Shown one piece after another: positions 49,714 through 58,761 of a stretch of 64,000 bases of DNA (the stretch's first letter is position 1; every line of letters begins with the position of its first letter). Both the position numbers and the translations under genes were made by a program. The notes under the pieces were generated by a model. The model ran no database searches. It was not told the DNA's origin and was given only the letters and a program-made list of their open reading frames with translations. The DNA lies in NCBI RefSeq assembly GCF_036242395.1, contig NZ_CP108459.1, positions 1 to 64,000 on the forward strand, written 5' to 3'. The DNA comes from Kitasatospora sp. NBC_01266. Lineage in GTDB: Bacteria > Actinomycetota > Actinomycetes > Streptomycetales > Streptomycetaceae.

Positions 49714-51078
49714 TCACGCGGAGAGCACCCGTTCCTCCGTCTGGATCAGCTCGTCCGTGATGCCCATGTCCGCCGCCGGGTCGTCGTAGGTCTGGCGGAT
49801 GTGGAAGAGGTCCTTCAGCAGGTCGAGCGAGGTGATCCGCTTCGTCGACCGCTGCTCCGCGATCCCACGCAGCGGCAGCCGGCCGAGGTCGGCCCAGTGC
49901 AGCCGGCCGTCGGTGCCGATGTAGCTGCGCGCGCGGCCCGCGTTGTCGGGGTGGACGCAGTAGGGCACGTCGAGGTAGCCGCGCCGGAAGGCCTCCAGCA
50001 GCCCGCGCCCGATGTCGTCGTCCAGGTCGAGCACCGCGTCGACCAGGGCGCGCGCCTCCGCGTAGGTCTGCGAGTCGCCGAGGTAGGCGGCCGGGTCGGG
50101 GTTGCGGGCCGCGGTGCGGCGGGCGATGGCGTCGGAGTACTCCAGCGCCAGCACGTTCTCGGCGATGGTGGGGATCCGGCGCGCCTCGGCGACCGTCTTC
50201 ACGATGATCCGCTGGGCGCCGGTGGTCACCGCGAGTTCGGCGGCCCGGCCGAGCAGCCGGTGCGCGCCGCGGTAGGTCTCCGGGTACACGCCCATGTAGG
50301 CGTAGATGACGATGTGCCAGTTGTCGGTGGGCAGCAGCTCCTGGCAGAGCCGGCGCAGCGCGCCCACGGCCTCGCGGTCCTGCCCCAGGTGGGTCTGCTG
50401 GGCGTAGCTCATCGACACCGAGCGGATGCCGTGCTGGACGAAGAACATCGCCTCCAGGAAGCTGATCGCCACCAGCTGGCTGGGCGGGCACAGCTGGCCC
50501 ATCATGCAGCCGCCGAAGGTCTCCAGGTGCGGCTCGATGTCCACCTCCTGCAGCCGCGTGTACAGCTCGCAGCAGGCCTGCCAGTTCCGCACGCCGTCGG
50601 CGAGCGGGGTGCGGCCGTAGGGCAGGCAGTAGGAGACCGGCCCGCCCTCGGTGGCGTTGATCCGCAGGCGCAGCAGGGCCCAGAAGATGTCGATCGGGGT
50701 CGCGGAGCCGTGCCGGACCTGGATCGGGAAGCTCGCGTCCCAGAGCCCGTCGAGCACCGCCTCGGTGGTGGTCGGCGGGTGGTTGACGATCGGGTACCCG
50801 TTGAGGCTGATGCCCTCGCGCAGCGCGTCCTCGACGGCTTCGAGCTCGCCGACGCGGGTGTAGCTGTCCAGGGTCAGGGTGCCCACCGTGACGGCGTCGG
50901 CCGCCTTGGCGGCGGCCAGGCCCTCGCGCATCCGCGCGGGGTCGCCGAAGCCCATCCGGGGCTGCACGACCAGGCGCCCCGCGGCGCCCGCACGGCGGAC
51001 GAACTCGCCGAAGTCGACCGGTCGTTGGCGGGCCGGCCGCTGGTCGGCGGGCAGTTCGGGCAGTTCGGGCAGCGTCAT
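49714..51078 (-). CDS. Glutamate mutase epsilon subunit (methylaspartate mutase E-like)
   Basis: A 454-residue TIM-barrel-type protein with VQPRMGFGDPARMREGLAAAK, HPPTTTEAVLDGLWDASFPIQVRHGSATPIDIF, EGGPVSYCLPYGRTPLADG and FGGCMMGQLCPPSQLVAISFLEAMFF, all typical of GlmE. With the S subunit and coenzyme B12 it converts L-glutamate to (2S,3S)-3-methylaspartate. In macrolactam pathways this is the first step to the beta-amino-acid starter (VinH). ATG overlaps the S-subunit stop. Confidence 0.93.
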   Translation of the reverse strand: MTLPELPELPADQRPARQRPVDFGEFVRRAGAAGRLVVQPRMGFGDPARMREGLAAAKAADAVTVGTLTLDSYTRVGELEAVEDALREGISLNGYPIVNHPPTTTEAVLDGLWDASFPIQVRHGSATPIDIFWALLRLRINATEGGPVSYCLPYGRTPLADGVRNWQACCELYTRLQEVDIEPHLETFGGCMMGQLCPPSQLVAISFLEAMFFVQHGIRSVSMSYAQQTHLGQDREAVGALRRLCQELLPTDNWHIVIYAYMGVYPETYRGAHRLLGRAAELAVTTGAQRIIVKTVAEARRIPTIAENVLALEYSDAIARRTAARNPDPAAYLGDSQTYAEARALVDAVLDLDDDIGRGLLEAFRRGYLDVPYCVHPDNAGRARSYIGTDGRLHWADLGRLPLRGIAEQRSTKRITSLDLLKDLFHIRQTYDDPAADMGITDELIQTEERVLSA

Positions 51079-51620
51079 CGGATCACCTGCCCGGCGTCGT
51101 CGAGTGCGCGCTGCCCGGCGCTGTCCAGTGCGCGCTCGGCTTCGAGTTCGCGCTCGGACTGCGGCGGCAGCGAGGCGAGGAAGCCGCGGAAGGCGACCAC
51201 CGGGTCCTGGCCGTCCTCGAAGACGGCGTCGAAGCCGGCGGCCGTCAGGTCCGCCGTCCTGGCGGCCCCCTCGCGGTCGTCGGTGCCGAGCTTGCCGCCG
51301 ATCACGATGGGCGTGGCCGCCAGCGGGCTGAGCGCCCGCAGCTTGCCGATCACCCGCATGCCGTCCTGGTAGCCGTGCCCGTTGACACTGCTGATGACGA
51401 CCATGTCCGGCTCCTGCGCGGCGCATTCGGCCGCCAGCAGGTCATCGGGGACGCAGGGGCCCAGGTTGACCACCTGGTACCCGCACTCCTCGATGAGCAG
51501 CTGCAGGAAGACCAGGTTCCAGGTGTGCGAGTCCGAGGCCAGCGAGGTGACGATCACGGTGCCCTTCGACTCCGCGAACTCCGGCTCCAGGCCGTCCTCG
51601 AGCGGTCTCAGCTCGCTCAC
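51075..51620 (-). CDS. Glutamate mutase sigma subunit (B12-binding)
   Basis: A 181-residue Rossmann-like cobalamin-binding protein. The B12 motif normally DxHxxG appears as DSHTWN: the cobalt-ligating His is kept, but Gly is replaced by Asn. Further conserved parts are VVNLGPCVPDDLL, VVISSVNGHGYQDGMRVI and IVIGGKLG. GTG start overlapping the decarboxylase stop (GTGA). The C-terminal 35 residues exceed classic GlmS. Confidence 0.9.
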   Translation of the reverse strand: MSELRPLEDGLEPEFAESKGTVIVTSLASDSHTWNLVFLQLLIEECGYQVVNLGPCVPDDLLAAECAAQEPDMVVISSVNGHGYQDGMRVIGKLRALSPLAATPIVIGGKLGTDDREGAARTADLTAAGFDAVFEDGQDPVVAFRGFLASLPPQSERELEAERALDSAGQRALDDAGQVIR

Positions 51621-52885
51621 GGCCGGCCTCCGGCGCTCGTGGGCGTGCGCACGTGCTCGATCCGGGTGGCGGAGACGACCTCGCCGCCGGCCACCGCGAC
51701 CTCGACCGGCGCCGGGCGGCCCAGGAACATCAGCAGGCTCGACGTGGGGCCGTACGCGCCGGTGTTGGGGATGGCCAGCAGGTCGCCGGACGCCAGCCCG
51801 GCCGGGACCTCGATCTGCCGGCCCAGGACGTCGCCCGGGGTGCACAGCGGCCCGACCAGGTTCGCCTTCTCCGTCTCGGCGTCCGCCTCGACGTGCACGC
51901 TGACCGGCAGCAGCCGGCCCAGCCCGGACATGCCGCCGAAGGTGTTGATACCCGCGTCGACGATCACGAACTTCTTGCCGCGGCTGACCTTGACGTTGCT
52001 GACCTGGGTGACCAGGGTGCCGCTGTCGCCGGACAGGTAGCGGCCGGACTCGACCGCCAGGCGCGGGGTGCCCTCGCGCCAGGTCGGGAAGTGCGTGTCG
52101 AGCGAGGCCTCCAGCTCCACCCGCAGCTTGGGGTACGAGTCCCGGCCGCCCTGCTGGGCGTACGGGACGGAGAAGCCGCCGCCGATGTCCAGCAGCCGCA
52201 GCGGCACCCCGAGTTCCCGCTGGATCTCGGCGGCCGCCTCGATGGTGTGGGTGAGCTCGCCGATCAGGGCTTCCTCGTCACGCGCGTTGCTCTGCGAGAA
52301 GAGGTGCAGGCCGGCCACCCGGGTGCCGGGGACCGAGAGCAGCTGCGGCGCCAGCTCGGCGATCGTCTCGCTGTCGATGCCGAACTGGGTGGGCGTGCCG
52401 GTCATCCGGATGCTGGTGGTGGCGCTGGCGGTGGCGCTGTTGATCCGCAGCAGGCAGTCGACCTCGGTGCCGTGCGCCACGGCGGTCTCGCCGATGTGCC
52501 GCAGGTCGCTGAGCGACTCGGCGGAGAAGGTGCGCACCCCCTGGCCGATCGCCTCGGCGAGCTCACCGGAGGTCTTGCCGGGACCGGTGTAGAGGATGTC
52601 GGAGCCCGGGTAGCCGGCCTCCAGCGCCGCCGCGAGCTCGCCGGTCGAGCTGATCTCGGCCTTGCAGGCCGGGCCCTCGCCGGTGCGCAGCGCGCGCACC
52701 AGGTCGGTGTGCGGGTTGGCCTTGAAGGCGTAGAAGACCTCGAAGCCCTCGGGCAGCCAGCCGAACAGGTCCGCCCTGGCCGCCCGCACCCGGTCCAGGT
52801 CGTAGACGTACAGCGGGGTGCCGTAGTGGCGGGCGAGCTCGATCGGCTCGGTGGACTGGGTGGTCTGGGTGGTCTGGGGACTCAT
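51617..52885 (-). CDS. PLP-dependent decarboxylase (VinO-like)
   Basis: A 422-residue fold-type III decarboxylase related to diaminopimelate decarboxylase. The PLP lysine lies in YAFKANPHTD (about residue 52); glycine-rich LDIGGGFSVPY binds phosphate; the C-terminal barrel has VDAGINTFGGMSGLGR and a modified Cys region (VGPLCTPGDVLG). In vicenistatin, VinO decarboxylates 3-methylaspartyl-ACP to 3-aminoisobutyryl-ACP. Operon position between the adenylation and mutase genes supports the same role. Confidence 0.92.
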   Translation of the reverse strand: MSPQTTQTTQSTEPIELARHYGTPLYVYDLDRVRAARADLFGWLPEGFEVFYAFKANPHTDLVRALRTGEGPACKAEISSTGELAAALEAGYPGSDILYTGPGKTSGELAEAIGQGVRTFSAESLSDLRHIGETAVAHGTEVDCLLRINSATASATTSIRMTGTPTQFGIDSETIAELAPQLLSVPGTRVAGLHLFSQSNARDEEALIGELTHTIEAAAEIQRELGVPLRLLDIGGGFSVPYAQQGGRDSYPKLRVELEASLDTHFPTWREGTPRLAVESGRYLSGDSGTLVTQVSNVKVSRGKKFVIVDAGINTFGGMSGLGRLLPVSVHVEADAETEKANLVGPLCTPGDVLGRQIEVPAGLASGDLLAIPNTGAYGPTSSLLMFLGRPAPVEVAVAGGEVVSATRIEHVRTPTSAGGRP

Positions 52886-54438
52886 TTTCCGCTCCCGTCG
52901 AGCAGCAGGGCCAGCTCCTGCCGCGCGTTCTTGCCGTGCTGGGTGAGGGGGAAGTCCTGCAGCACCCGGCAGATCGACGGCACCTTGGCAGGCTCAAGGC
53001 GCTGGTTGAGCTCCTTGAGGATGGTGCGCGGGGGCAGGTCGCTCTCCACGAACAGCGCCAGGTCGTGGCGGTCGCTGGGCGGCAGCGCGGCCGCTGCCCG
53101 CACCCCGGGGATGTCCATGGCGGCGCTCTCGATCTCGAGCGTGCTCATCCGGAAGCCCTTGCGCTTGAACATGTCGTCGCGCCGGCCCTCGAAGTACAGG
53201 TAGCCGTCCTCGTCCAGCCGGCCGTAGTCGCCGGTGTGCAGGCGCGGCTGACCGGTCTCGGGGTCGGCGCGGAAGGTCTTGGCGCTCTGCTCGGGGTTCT
53301 TCCAGTAGCCCGGCATCACGTGCGGCCCCACGGCGGCGATCTCCCCGATCTCCCCGGTGGGCAGCGGGCGGCCCTCCGGGTCCAGGATCTGCACCTGGGT
53401 CCCGGGCAGCGGCAGGCCCACGGCGCCGGGGCGCTCGCGGTCCTCCTCCGGCGGCATGACGGTGATCCGCTTGGCCTCGGTCTGCCCGTACTGGCGCACC
53501 ACGCGGGCACCGGGGAAGTGCTCGCGCAGCGCCTCGATGGTGGCCGGCGGCAGCGCGGCCCCGGTGTTGGTGAACAGGCGCACCGGCGCGGTGGGCCCCT
53601 GGTCGCGCTTGACCAGGGTGACGATCATCGTCGCGAGCGAGGGCACCAGCGGGACCACGGTCGCGCCGGTCTCCCGCATCCGGTTCAGCAGCAGCAGGTC
53701 GGAGTCGCGGTCGGCGAGGATGATCTCGCAACGGGCGATACAGGTCATCAGGACCTTGTAGAGGCCGTAGTCCCAGGACATCGGGAAGCGGCAGAAGACC
53801 ACGTCGTCGGCGCGGTAGCCGAGCATCTGGGTCAGTGCCCGCGAGGCGAAGGCCACCTGGGAGTGCGGGCAGATGACCGCCTTGGGGGCGGCCGTGGAGC
53901 CGGAGGTGTAGATCAGGGTGGCCACGTCGTCGGGGCGCACCTGGTCGGGGCCGGGGCCGGCGCCCTGGGCGCGCAGCTCCTCCACCTCGGGCCACAGATC
54001 GGCCAGCAGCTCCGCGGATCCGGCGCACTCGACGAGGCGCTCGGCACTCTCCGCGTCGCCGATCACCAGCACCGGTTCGGCGTTGGCGACGACCTGGCGC
54101 AGGTGGAAGACCTTCATCGCCGGGTTGAGCGGTACGAAGACCGCCCCGCAGCGGGAGGCGCCGTAGAACATGGCGGCCAGCGCGCGGGTGGTGGGCAGCT
54201 GGAGCACCACGCGGTCGCCGCGGCGCACGCCTCGGTCGTGCAGCCAGGCGGCGAAGGCCCGGCTGTACTCGTCCAGTTCCCGGTACGTCCAGCATCCGGC
54301 GGAGTCGCGGACCGCGGGGGCGTCCGGAGCCTCGCCGACGGCGTCGTCGAGCAGGCTGTGGACTAGTTCTTCATGACGGGCGCTCGGCCCGGAATGTGCT
54401 TGGGACTGTTCCAGTGTCGAATACGACTGGCTGACCAA
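52882..54438 (-). CDS. Adenylation enzyme for the beta-amino acid starter (VinN-like)
   Basis: A 518-residue free-standing adenylating enzyme. A3 motif LIYTSGSTAAPKAV, A5 YGQTEAKRITV, A7 LHTGDYGRLDEDG, A8-like GRRDDMFKRKGFRMSTLEIE and A10 Lys near HGKNARQEL. By context it activates 3-methylaspartate and loads it on the free ACP, as VinN does. It starts at TTG 54438 in the divergent promoter region. First gene of the five-gene minus-strand operon. Confidence 0.88.
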   Translation of the reverse strand: MVSQSYSTLEQSQAHSGPSARHEELVHSLLDDAVGEAPDAPAVRDSAGCWTYRELDEYSRAFAAWLHDRGVRRGDRVVLQLPTTRALAAMFYGASRCGAVFVPLNPAMKVFHLRQVVANAEPVLVIGDAESAERLVECAGSAELLADLWPEVEELRAQGAGPGPDQVRPDDVATLIYTSGSTAAPKAVICPHSQVAFASRALTQMLGYRADDVVFCRFPMSWDYGLYKVLMTCIARCEIILADRDSDLLLLNRMRETGATVVPLVPSLATMIVTLVKRDQGPTAPVRLFTNTGAALPPATIEALREHFPGARVVRQYGQTEAKRITVMPPEEDRERPGAVGLPLPGTQVQILDPEGRPLPTGEIGEIAAVGPHVMPGYWKNPEQSAKTFRADPETGQPRLHTGDYGRLDEDGYLYFEGRRDDMFKRKGFRMSTLEIESAAMDIPGVRAAAALPPSDRHDLALFVESDLPPRTILKELNQRLEPAKVPSICRVLQDFPLTQHGKNARQELALLLDGSGK

Positions 54439-54609
54439 TGTCGCACCCCGCTTTGAGTTGTGGCTTGGTTCGCCGAAATACGCTGAGCCGAGTCGAGAAC
54501 CTCGGTCGCCACGGTATGAGGGGTGCGGCGGCGGTCAAACCCCTAAAACCGCGCCGGGACGCAGAGCTAGGGGTTATTGGCCCAGCCGCCCGACCTCAGA
54601 CTTGGAGCC

Positions 54610-55563
54610 ATGGAGACTGCGCACCGGACGAAGAGCGCCCTGGTATTCCCGGGAATGGGGCCCGCCCCGTTCGCCGAGGTCGGCAAGTTCATGCTGATCA
54701 ACCCATTCGCCCGGGAGCTCGTCGCGGAAGCCGACGAAGCGCTCGGCTACTCGCTCTTCGAGCGCTTTCGGGCAGCCGAGGGCGATTACTCGGTACCGGC
54801 CCAGGTCGCGTTCTTCGTGAACTGCCTCGCGCTGGCCCGGTGGGCCGAGAGCCAATTCGACATCGAGCCGGCGTTCATCACCGGTCCCAGCTTCGGCGGC
54901 AAGGCCACCGCGGTGCGTTCGGGCGCCCTGTCGTTCGCCGACGGCGTGCGCCTCACCGAGCGTTTCGCCCACTGCCTCGACCGGTTCTTCGAGGAGGAGT
55001 ACCCGGAGGAGGTCGTCACCCAGTCCTTCGCCCGCACCTCGCCGGCCGCGCTCGAGGAGATCCTCGCCGAGCTGACGGCGCTGGGCGAGTGGCACGAGGT
55101 GACCTGCGTGGTGGACGCGGACTTCCGGATGCTCACCGTGCGCGCGTCCAGGCTGGAGTGGCTGGAGGCGCGGCTGCGCGCGGTCGGCGGGATGCCGCTC
55201 TACGCGATGCGACCGCCGATGCACGCCGCCGCCTTCGCCGCGCTGCGCGCCAGGGCCGCCGTGGAGGTCATGGACGGCCTGGAGTTCCGCGACCCCACCG
55301 TGGCGGTCGTCTCCGACCAGGACGGCTCGGTGCTGACCGGCGGCGAGCAGATCAGGGACCTGCTGCTCGACTGCTGCGTGCGCCCCGTCGACTGGCCCAC
55401 CGCGCTCGGCACCCTGCGCGACCAGGGCGTCGGCACCCTCTGCGTCGCCGGCCAGGACGCCCTGTTCGGGCGGGTCGGCGTCGCGACGAAGAACTTCAAG
55501 ATCGTTTCGGCGAACCCGCGCCTGGCCCTGCGTCCCCAGCGTCGCGCCGCGGCCGCCGCCTGA
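54610..55563 (+). CDS. Dipeptidyl acyltransferase (VinK-like)
   Basis: A 317-residue malonyl-transferase-fold protein: ALVFPGMGPAPFAEVGKFM, nucleophile GPSFGG in place of GHSxG, and VARTS/HAAAF regions. In vicenistatin, VinK moves the dipeptidyl starter from the free ACP to the loading ACP of the PKS. Presence of this enzyme implies a partner PKS loading ACP. RBS TTGGAGCC. Divergent from the VinN-like gene. Confidence 0.9.
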   Translation: METAHRTKSALVFPGMGPAPFAEVGKFMLINPFARELVAEADEALGYSLFERFRAAEGDYSVPAQVAFFVNCLALARWAESQFDIEPAFITGPSFGGKATAVRSGALSFADGVRLTERFAHCLDRFFEEEYPEEVVTQSFARTSPAALEEILAELTALGEWHEVTCVVDADFRMLTVRASRLEWLEARLRAVGGMPLYAMRPPMHAAAFAALRARAAVEVMDGLEFRDPTVAVVSDQDGSVLTGGEQIRDLLLDCCVRPVDWPTALGTLRDQGVGTLCVAGQDALFGRVGVATKNFKIVSANPRLALRPQRRAAAAA

Positions 55564-55627
55564 CCCGGCGTCCGTGCTCGGCGTCCGCGTTCGGCCTGCG
55601 GCGGCGCCGCGCCCTTTCGGAGGAACC

Positions 55628-57178
55628 ATGACAGAGCAAGACTCCCGCGGCCTGCACGAGCGCTTCCTGCGCGGACTCGCCCGGTCCGCCGGCCGCCCGG
55701 CGCTGCGGATCGGCGCCGAGACCACCAGCTACCGGGAACTGCACCAGCAGGCCCTGACCTGGGCCGGCTCGCTGGGCGGCGCCAAGGTCGTCGGCGTGCT
55801 GGCCACCAAGGGCGTGACGGCCTACGCCGGCATCCTCGGCGGCCTCTACGCGGGCGCCACCGTGGTCCCGCTGCACCCCGACTTCCCGCCCTCGCGCACC
55901 CGGCGGATGCTCGAACTCTCCGGCGCCACCGCCGTCATCGCCGACGAGCGGGGCCGCGCCGTGCTGGCCGGCCTGGGCGAGGACGCCCCCGCGCTGGAGC
56001 TGGTCGAGGCCGACCCGGACCGCGCGCTGGCCGAGCCGCGCAGCGTCGAGCCCAGCGACACCGCCTACATGCTGTTCACCTCCGGCTCCACCGGCCGGCC
56101 CAAGGGCGTGCCGATCAGCCACGGCAGCACCCGCCACTACTTCGAACTCCTCGACGCCCGCTACGACTTCACCCCCGACGACGTCTTCTCGCAGACCTTC
56201 GACCTGAACTTCGACTGCGCGATGTTCGACCTGTTCTGCGCCTGGGGCTCCGGCGCCACCGTCGACGTCACCCCCGCGACCGCCTACCTCGACCTGCCGG
56301 CCCACCTCGCCGAGCACGGCGTCACCGTCTGGTTCGCCACGCCCAGCGCGATCTCGCTGGTGCGCCGGATCAGCGGCCTGGCCCCCGCCTCGCTGCCCGG
56401 CCTGCGCTGGAGCTTCTTCGCCGGCGAGGCCCTGCGCTGCCAGGACGCCGCCGACTGGCAGTCCGCCGCCCCCGCCTCGACCCTGGAGAACATCTACGGG
56501 CCGACCGAACTGACCGTCACCATCACCGGCCACCGCTGGGATCCGCTGACCTCGCCCGAGCGCGGCGTCAACGGCCTGGTCCCGATCGGCGCCGTGCACG
56601 CGGGCCACGACCACGTCCTGGTCGACGCGGACGACCGGGAGACCGACGTCGAGGGCGAACTGCTCATCACCGGACCGCAGATGTCCGTCGGCTACCTCGA
56701 CCCCGCCGACGACGAGGGCCGCTTCGTGGCCCGCGACGGCCGCCGCTGGTACCGCACCGGCGACCGGGTGCGCCGCCTGTCCGACGGCGAACTCGTCTAC
56801 CTCGGCCGCCTCGACTCCCAGGTGCAGGTCCAGGGCTGGCGCGTCGAACTGGCCGAGGTCGAGCACGTGCTGCGCGGCGTCGACGGCGTCGAGGACGCGG
56901 TCACCGTGGGCGCGACGACGGCTTCGGGCACCGAACTCGTCGTCTACTACACCGGCCAGGCCCGCCCCGCCGCCCAACTCGCCCGCGCCCTGCGGGAGCT
57001 GCTGCCCAAGGGCATGATGCCCCGGCACTTCGAGCACGTGGCGGAGTTCCCGCTGAACTCCAACCGCAAGACCGACCGCAAGGAACTGACCCAGCGGGCG
57101 ACGGACCTGGTCGCCCGGCCGTCGCGGCGCGAGGCCGCCGGTTCCGGCGCTGGTGTGGAGCGGCAGCCGGTCGCCTGA
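55628..57178 (+). CDS. Amino-acid adenylation/ligation enzyme (VinM-like)
   Basis: A 516-residue adenylating enzyme: A3 MLFTSGSTGRPKGVPISHG, A4/A5 NIYGPTELTVTITG, A7 YRTGDRVRRL, A8 GRLDSQVQVQGWRVELAEVEHVLRG, A10 NSNRKTDRKEL. VinM-type enzymes add an amino acid (alanine in vicenistatin) to the beta-amino group of the ACP-bound starter as protection. RBS TTTCGGAGGAACC. The matching deprotecting peptidase (VinJ) was not found in the window. Confidence 0.9.
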   Translation: MTEQDSRGLHERFLRGLARSAGRPALRIGAETTSYRELHQQALTWAGSLGGAKVVGVLATKGVTAYAGILGGLYAGATVVPLHPDFPPSRTRRMLELSGATAVIADERGRAVLAGLGEDAPALELVEADPDRALAEPRSVEPSDTAYMLFTSGSTGRPKGVPISHGSTRHYFELLDARYDFTPDDVFSQTFDLNFDCAMFDLFCAWGSGATVDVTPATAYLDLPAHLAEHGVTVWFATPSAISLVRRISGLAPASLPGLRWSFFAGEALRCQDAADWQSAAPASTLENIYGPTELTVTITGHRWDPLTSPERGVNGLVPIGAVHAGHDHVLVDADDRETDVEGELLITGPQMSVGYLDPADDEGRFVARDGRRWYRTGDRVRRLSDGELVYLGRLDSQVQVQGWRVELAEVEHVLRGVDGVEDAVTVGATTASGTELVVYYTGQARPAAQLARALRELLPKGMMPRHFEHVAEFPLNSNRKTDRKELTQRATDLVARPSRREAAGSGAGVERQPVA

Positions 57179-57199
57179 CCGCCCGGCTGCGAGAGCGGG

Positions 57200-57227
57200 A
57201 CCGCCCGGGGAGCGAGCCCCGGGCGGT
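57200..57227. terminator. Hairpin terminator after the VinM-like gene
   Basis: ACCGCCCGGGG and CCCCGGGCGGT, 11-base arms with loop AGCGAG, followed by TTCT. It begins 21 bases beyond the stop of the VinM-like gene. A decayed copy of this segment occurs at 60833. Confidence 0.85.
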
Positions 57228-57339
57228 TCTGCGGTTTCTGGGGGTGGTTCGGGTGTCCCGGTCGGGTGGCGGCGTGTGCACTGCCCACCGCAGGGTTCAC
57301 CGCTGCCCCCGCGCCCATCGGGCCCGCCCGGCACTGGTG

Positions 57340-57505
57340 CTCACCCGGTAGTTGATGAGCGCGGAAAGGGCCGTCAAGGCCCGGTCGCGGCGGCAGCCGC
57401 GATTTCGCGATCGGCGCGGTGACGCCCGCCGACGGCCCTGCCAGCAGGGCCAAACGCTGCCCGGCCCGGGTGGCGGCAGCGGCACGGGCAGGTTGCCCGC
57501 CGGAG
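57340..57505 (-). other. Conserved 165-bp element, copy 2
   Basis: Inverted match of 3988-4153, including the same frame that reads SRNRGCRR(D)RAL and ALSALI. It lies between the VinM-like gene terminator and the pair C operators, that is, again next to a wHTH pair. Confidence 0.55.
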
Positions 57506-57571
57506 GCCCAACCGGCCGCTGGTTCTGGAGCTTGAAAGAGGGGCAACGTGCTGATCTGCGGAAACGCAATG

Positions 57572-57698
57572 CGAGTGTGGGGTTACAACCCCCAGTTACC
57601 GATGAGTAACGGGGGTTGTAACCCCACACTCGTGAAGTCGGCCCGCCAAGTGGGGGTTGCAGCCCTACAAAAGTTATCTCCTGGGATAACCTTTGGTA
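57572..57698. promoter_or_regulatory. Operator cluster of wHTH pair C
   Basis: A 27-28-base inverted repeat (57572-57599 and 57606-57632) in which each arm carries the smaller palindrome GGGGTTACAACCCC or its complement. Then GGGGGTTGCAGCCC (57653) and the dyad GTTATC-N6-GATAAC (57673-57690), which reaches the probable start codon. The last 50 bases recur at 58712-58761. Confidence 0.8.
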
Positions 57699-58271
57699 GT
57701 GATCAGTCCTTCGAAGGGCGGCGATGTGGTCCGCCTTCCTGCCTCGCGGCCTCCCGCTGAGCCGGCGGGCGCACACAATGTGGTCGCCATCCGGCTCCAG
57801 CCGGGCGAGACGGTCACGGTCAGCCCGGCCCCTGAGCCGGAACCGGGCGGCGGGCGGCGGGACGACTTCGACTTCCTCGGCCACAGCTTCTACATGGCCT
57901 CGAAGGAGCTCTCCGCCAAGCTGCCGTTCATCGGCCTGACCGCGACCGAGTACGACGTCTGGCACACCATGCTCGGCGCCCAGCTCAAGGGCGGCATCGT
58001 GCCGATCACCGTCATCAAGCTCGGCGAGCGGCTCGGCATCGGTCGCAAGGAGGCGGGCGAGGCCCTGGCCCGTTTCCTGGACATGGGCTTCATGTGGCTG
58101 GAGCGGCGAGGCCGCTACCGGATCAACCCGCGCATCGCCTTCTGGGGGTCCAGCGCGGAACAGCAGCGCGCCCTGGCGCTGATGCCCGACTCCATCCCCG
58201 AGATCCGCCTGCCGGAGGGTAGTGTTCGCCCACCCCGTCGTACCCGCCGACCGAAGTTGGAGTCGCTGTGA
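57699..58271 (+). CDS. Winged-helix RepL-like protein, pair C first gene
   Basis: A 190-residue protein. Core: FMASKELSAKLPFIGLTATEYDVWHTMLGAQ, HTH (ITVIKLGERLGIGRKEAGEALARFLDMGFM) and wing RRGRYRINPRIAFWGSSAEQQRAL. It is homologous to its neighbour (YDVWHTxLG, INPRIAF) and to pair B. The start is uncertain: GTG 57699 has no RBS and would be leaderless next to the operator; TTG 57693 is possible. Its stop overlaps the next start (TGATG). Confidence 0.7.
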   Translation: MISPSKGGDVVRLPASRPPAEPAGAHNVVAIRLQPGETVTVSPAPEPEPGGGRRDDFDFLGHSFYMASKELSAKLPFIGLTATEYDVWHTMLGAQLKGGIVPITVIKLGERLGIGRKEAGEALARFLDMGFMWLERRGRYRINPRIAFWGSSAEQQRALALMPDSIPEIRLPEGSVRPPRRTRRPKLESL

Positions 58272-58708
58272 TGACCGCCGCCCACCGGGACCCGGGCACG
58301 GAGACTTTCCTGACGGCAGAGGGCAGCGTGTTCACCGCACAGGATCTCTCCCGGGCCCTGCCGCTGTACCGGCTCACCACCCTGCAGTACGACGTGTGGC
58401 ACACCGTGCTGGGTGAGATGACCGACGGCGGCTACGTCACCCTCACCCTCGATGACATCGCGGAGCGGCTCGGCTCCAGCAAGAGCAATATCTCGCCGGC
58501 CCTCAGCCGCCTGGCCGAGCTCGGCCTGCTGTGGCGGGTCTCCAACGGGCTGCACCGGGTCAACCCGCGGATCGCCTTCAAGGGCTCCCAGGAGGAGTGG
58601 GCCGAGGCCCTGGACACGGTGCCGGCCGACGTCCCCGAGGTCGTCCTGCCCAGCTATCGCAGGCGCCCGCCCCGCAACAACAGGTCCGGTCTGGCCGCCA
58701 CCGGCTGA
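58271..58708 (+). CDS. Winged-helix RepL-like protein, pair C second gene
   Basis: A 145-residue paralogue of the previous gene: LYRLTTLQYDVWHTVLGEM, HTH DDIAERLGSSKSNISPALSRLAELGLL and wing NGLHRVNPRIAFKGSQEEWAEAL, with a basic C-terminus (RRRPPRNNRSG). GGAG eight bases upstream of ATG 58271. Tandem duplication of one wHTH gene is the simplest origin of the pair. Confidence 0.72.
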   Translation: MTAAHRDPGTETFLTAEGSVFTAQDLSRALPLYRLTTLQYDVWHTVLGEMTDGGYVTLTLDDIAERLGSSKSNISPALSRLAELGLLWRVSNGLHRVNPRIAFKGSQEEWAEALDTVPADVPEVVLPSYRRRPPRNNRSGLAATG

Positions 58709-58711
58709 AGC

Positions 58712-58761
58712 TGAGTGCGGGTTGCAACCCCCCAAAAGTTATCTGCTGGCAGAACCTTTGG
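58712..58761. promoter_or_regulatory. Second copy of the pair C operator
   Basis: GGGTTGCAACCC (58719-58730) followed by AAAAGTTATCTGCTGGCAGA and ACCTTT repeats the arrangement at 57649-57698 with few changes. It lies after pair C and before the DUF6879-like gene, so that gene is probably controlled by the pair C proteins. Confidence 0.75.

Noticed and set aside
52936..54366. Plus-strand frame opposite the VinN-like gene, and similar long shadows opposite other genes (15294-17207, 51653-53203, 55496-57334)
   Set aside because: Antisense frames without RBS or recognisable domains; low-complexity Gly/Arg/Ala content.
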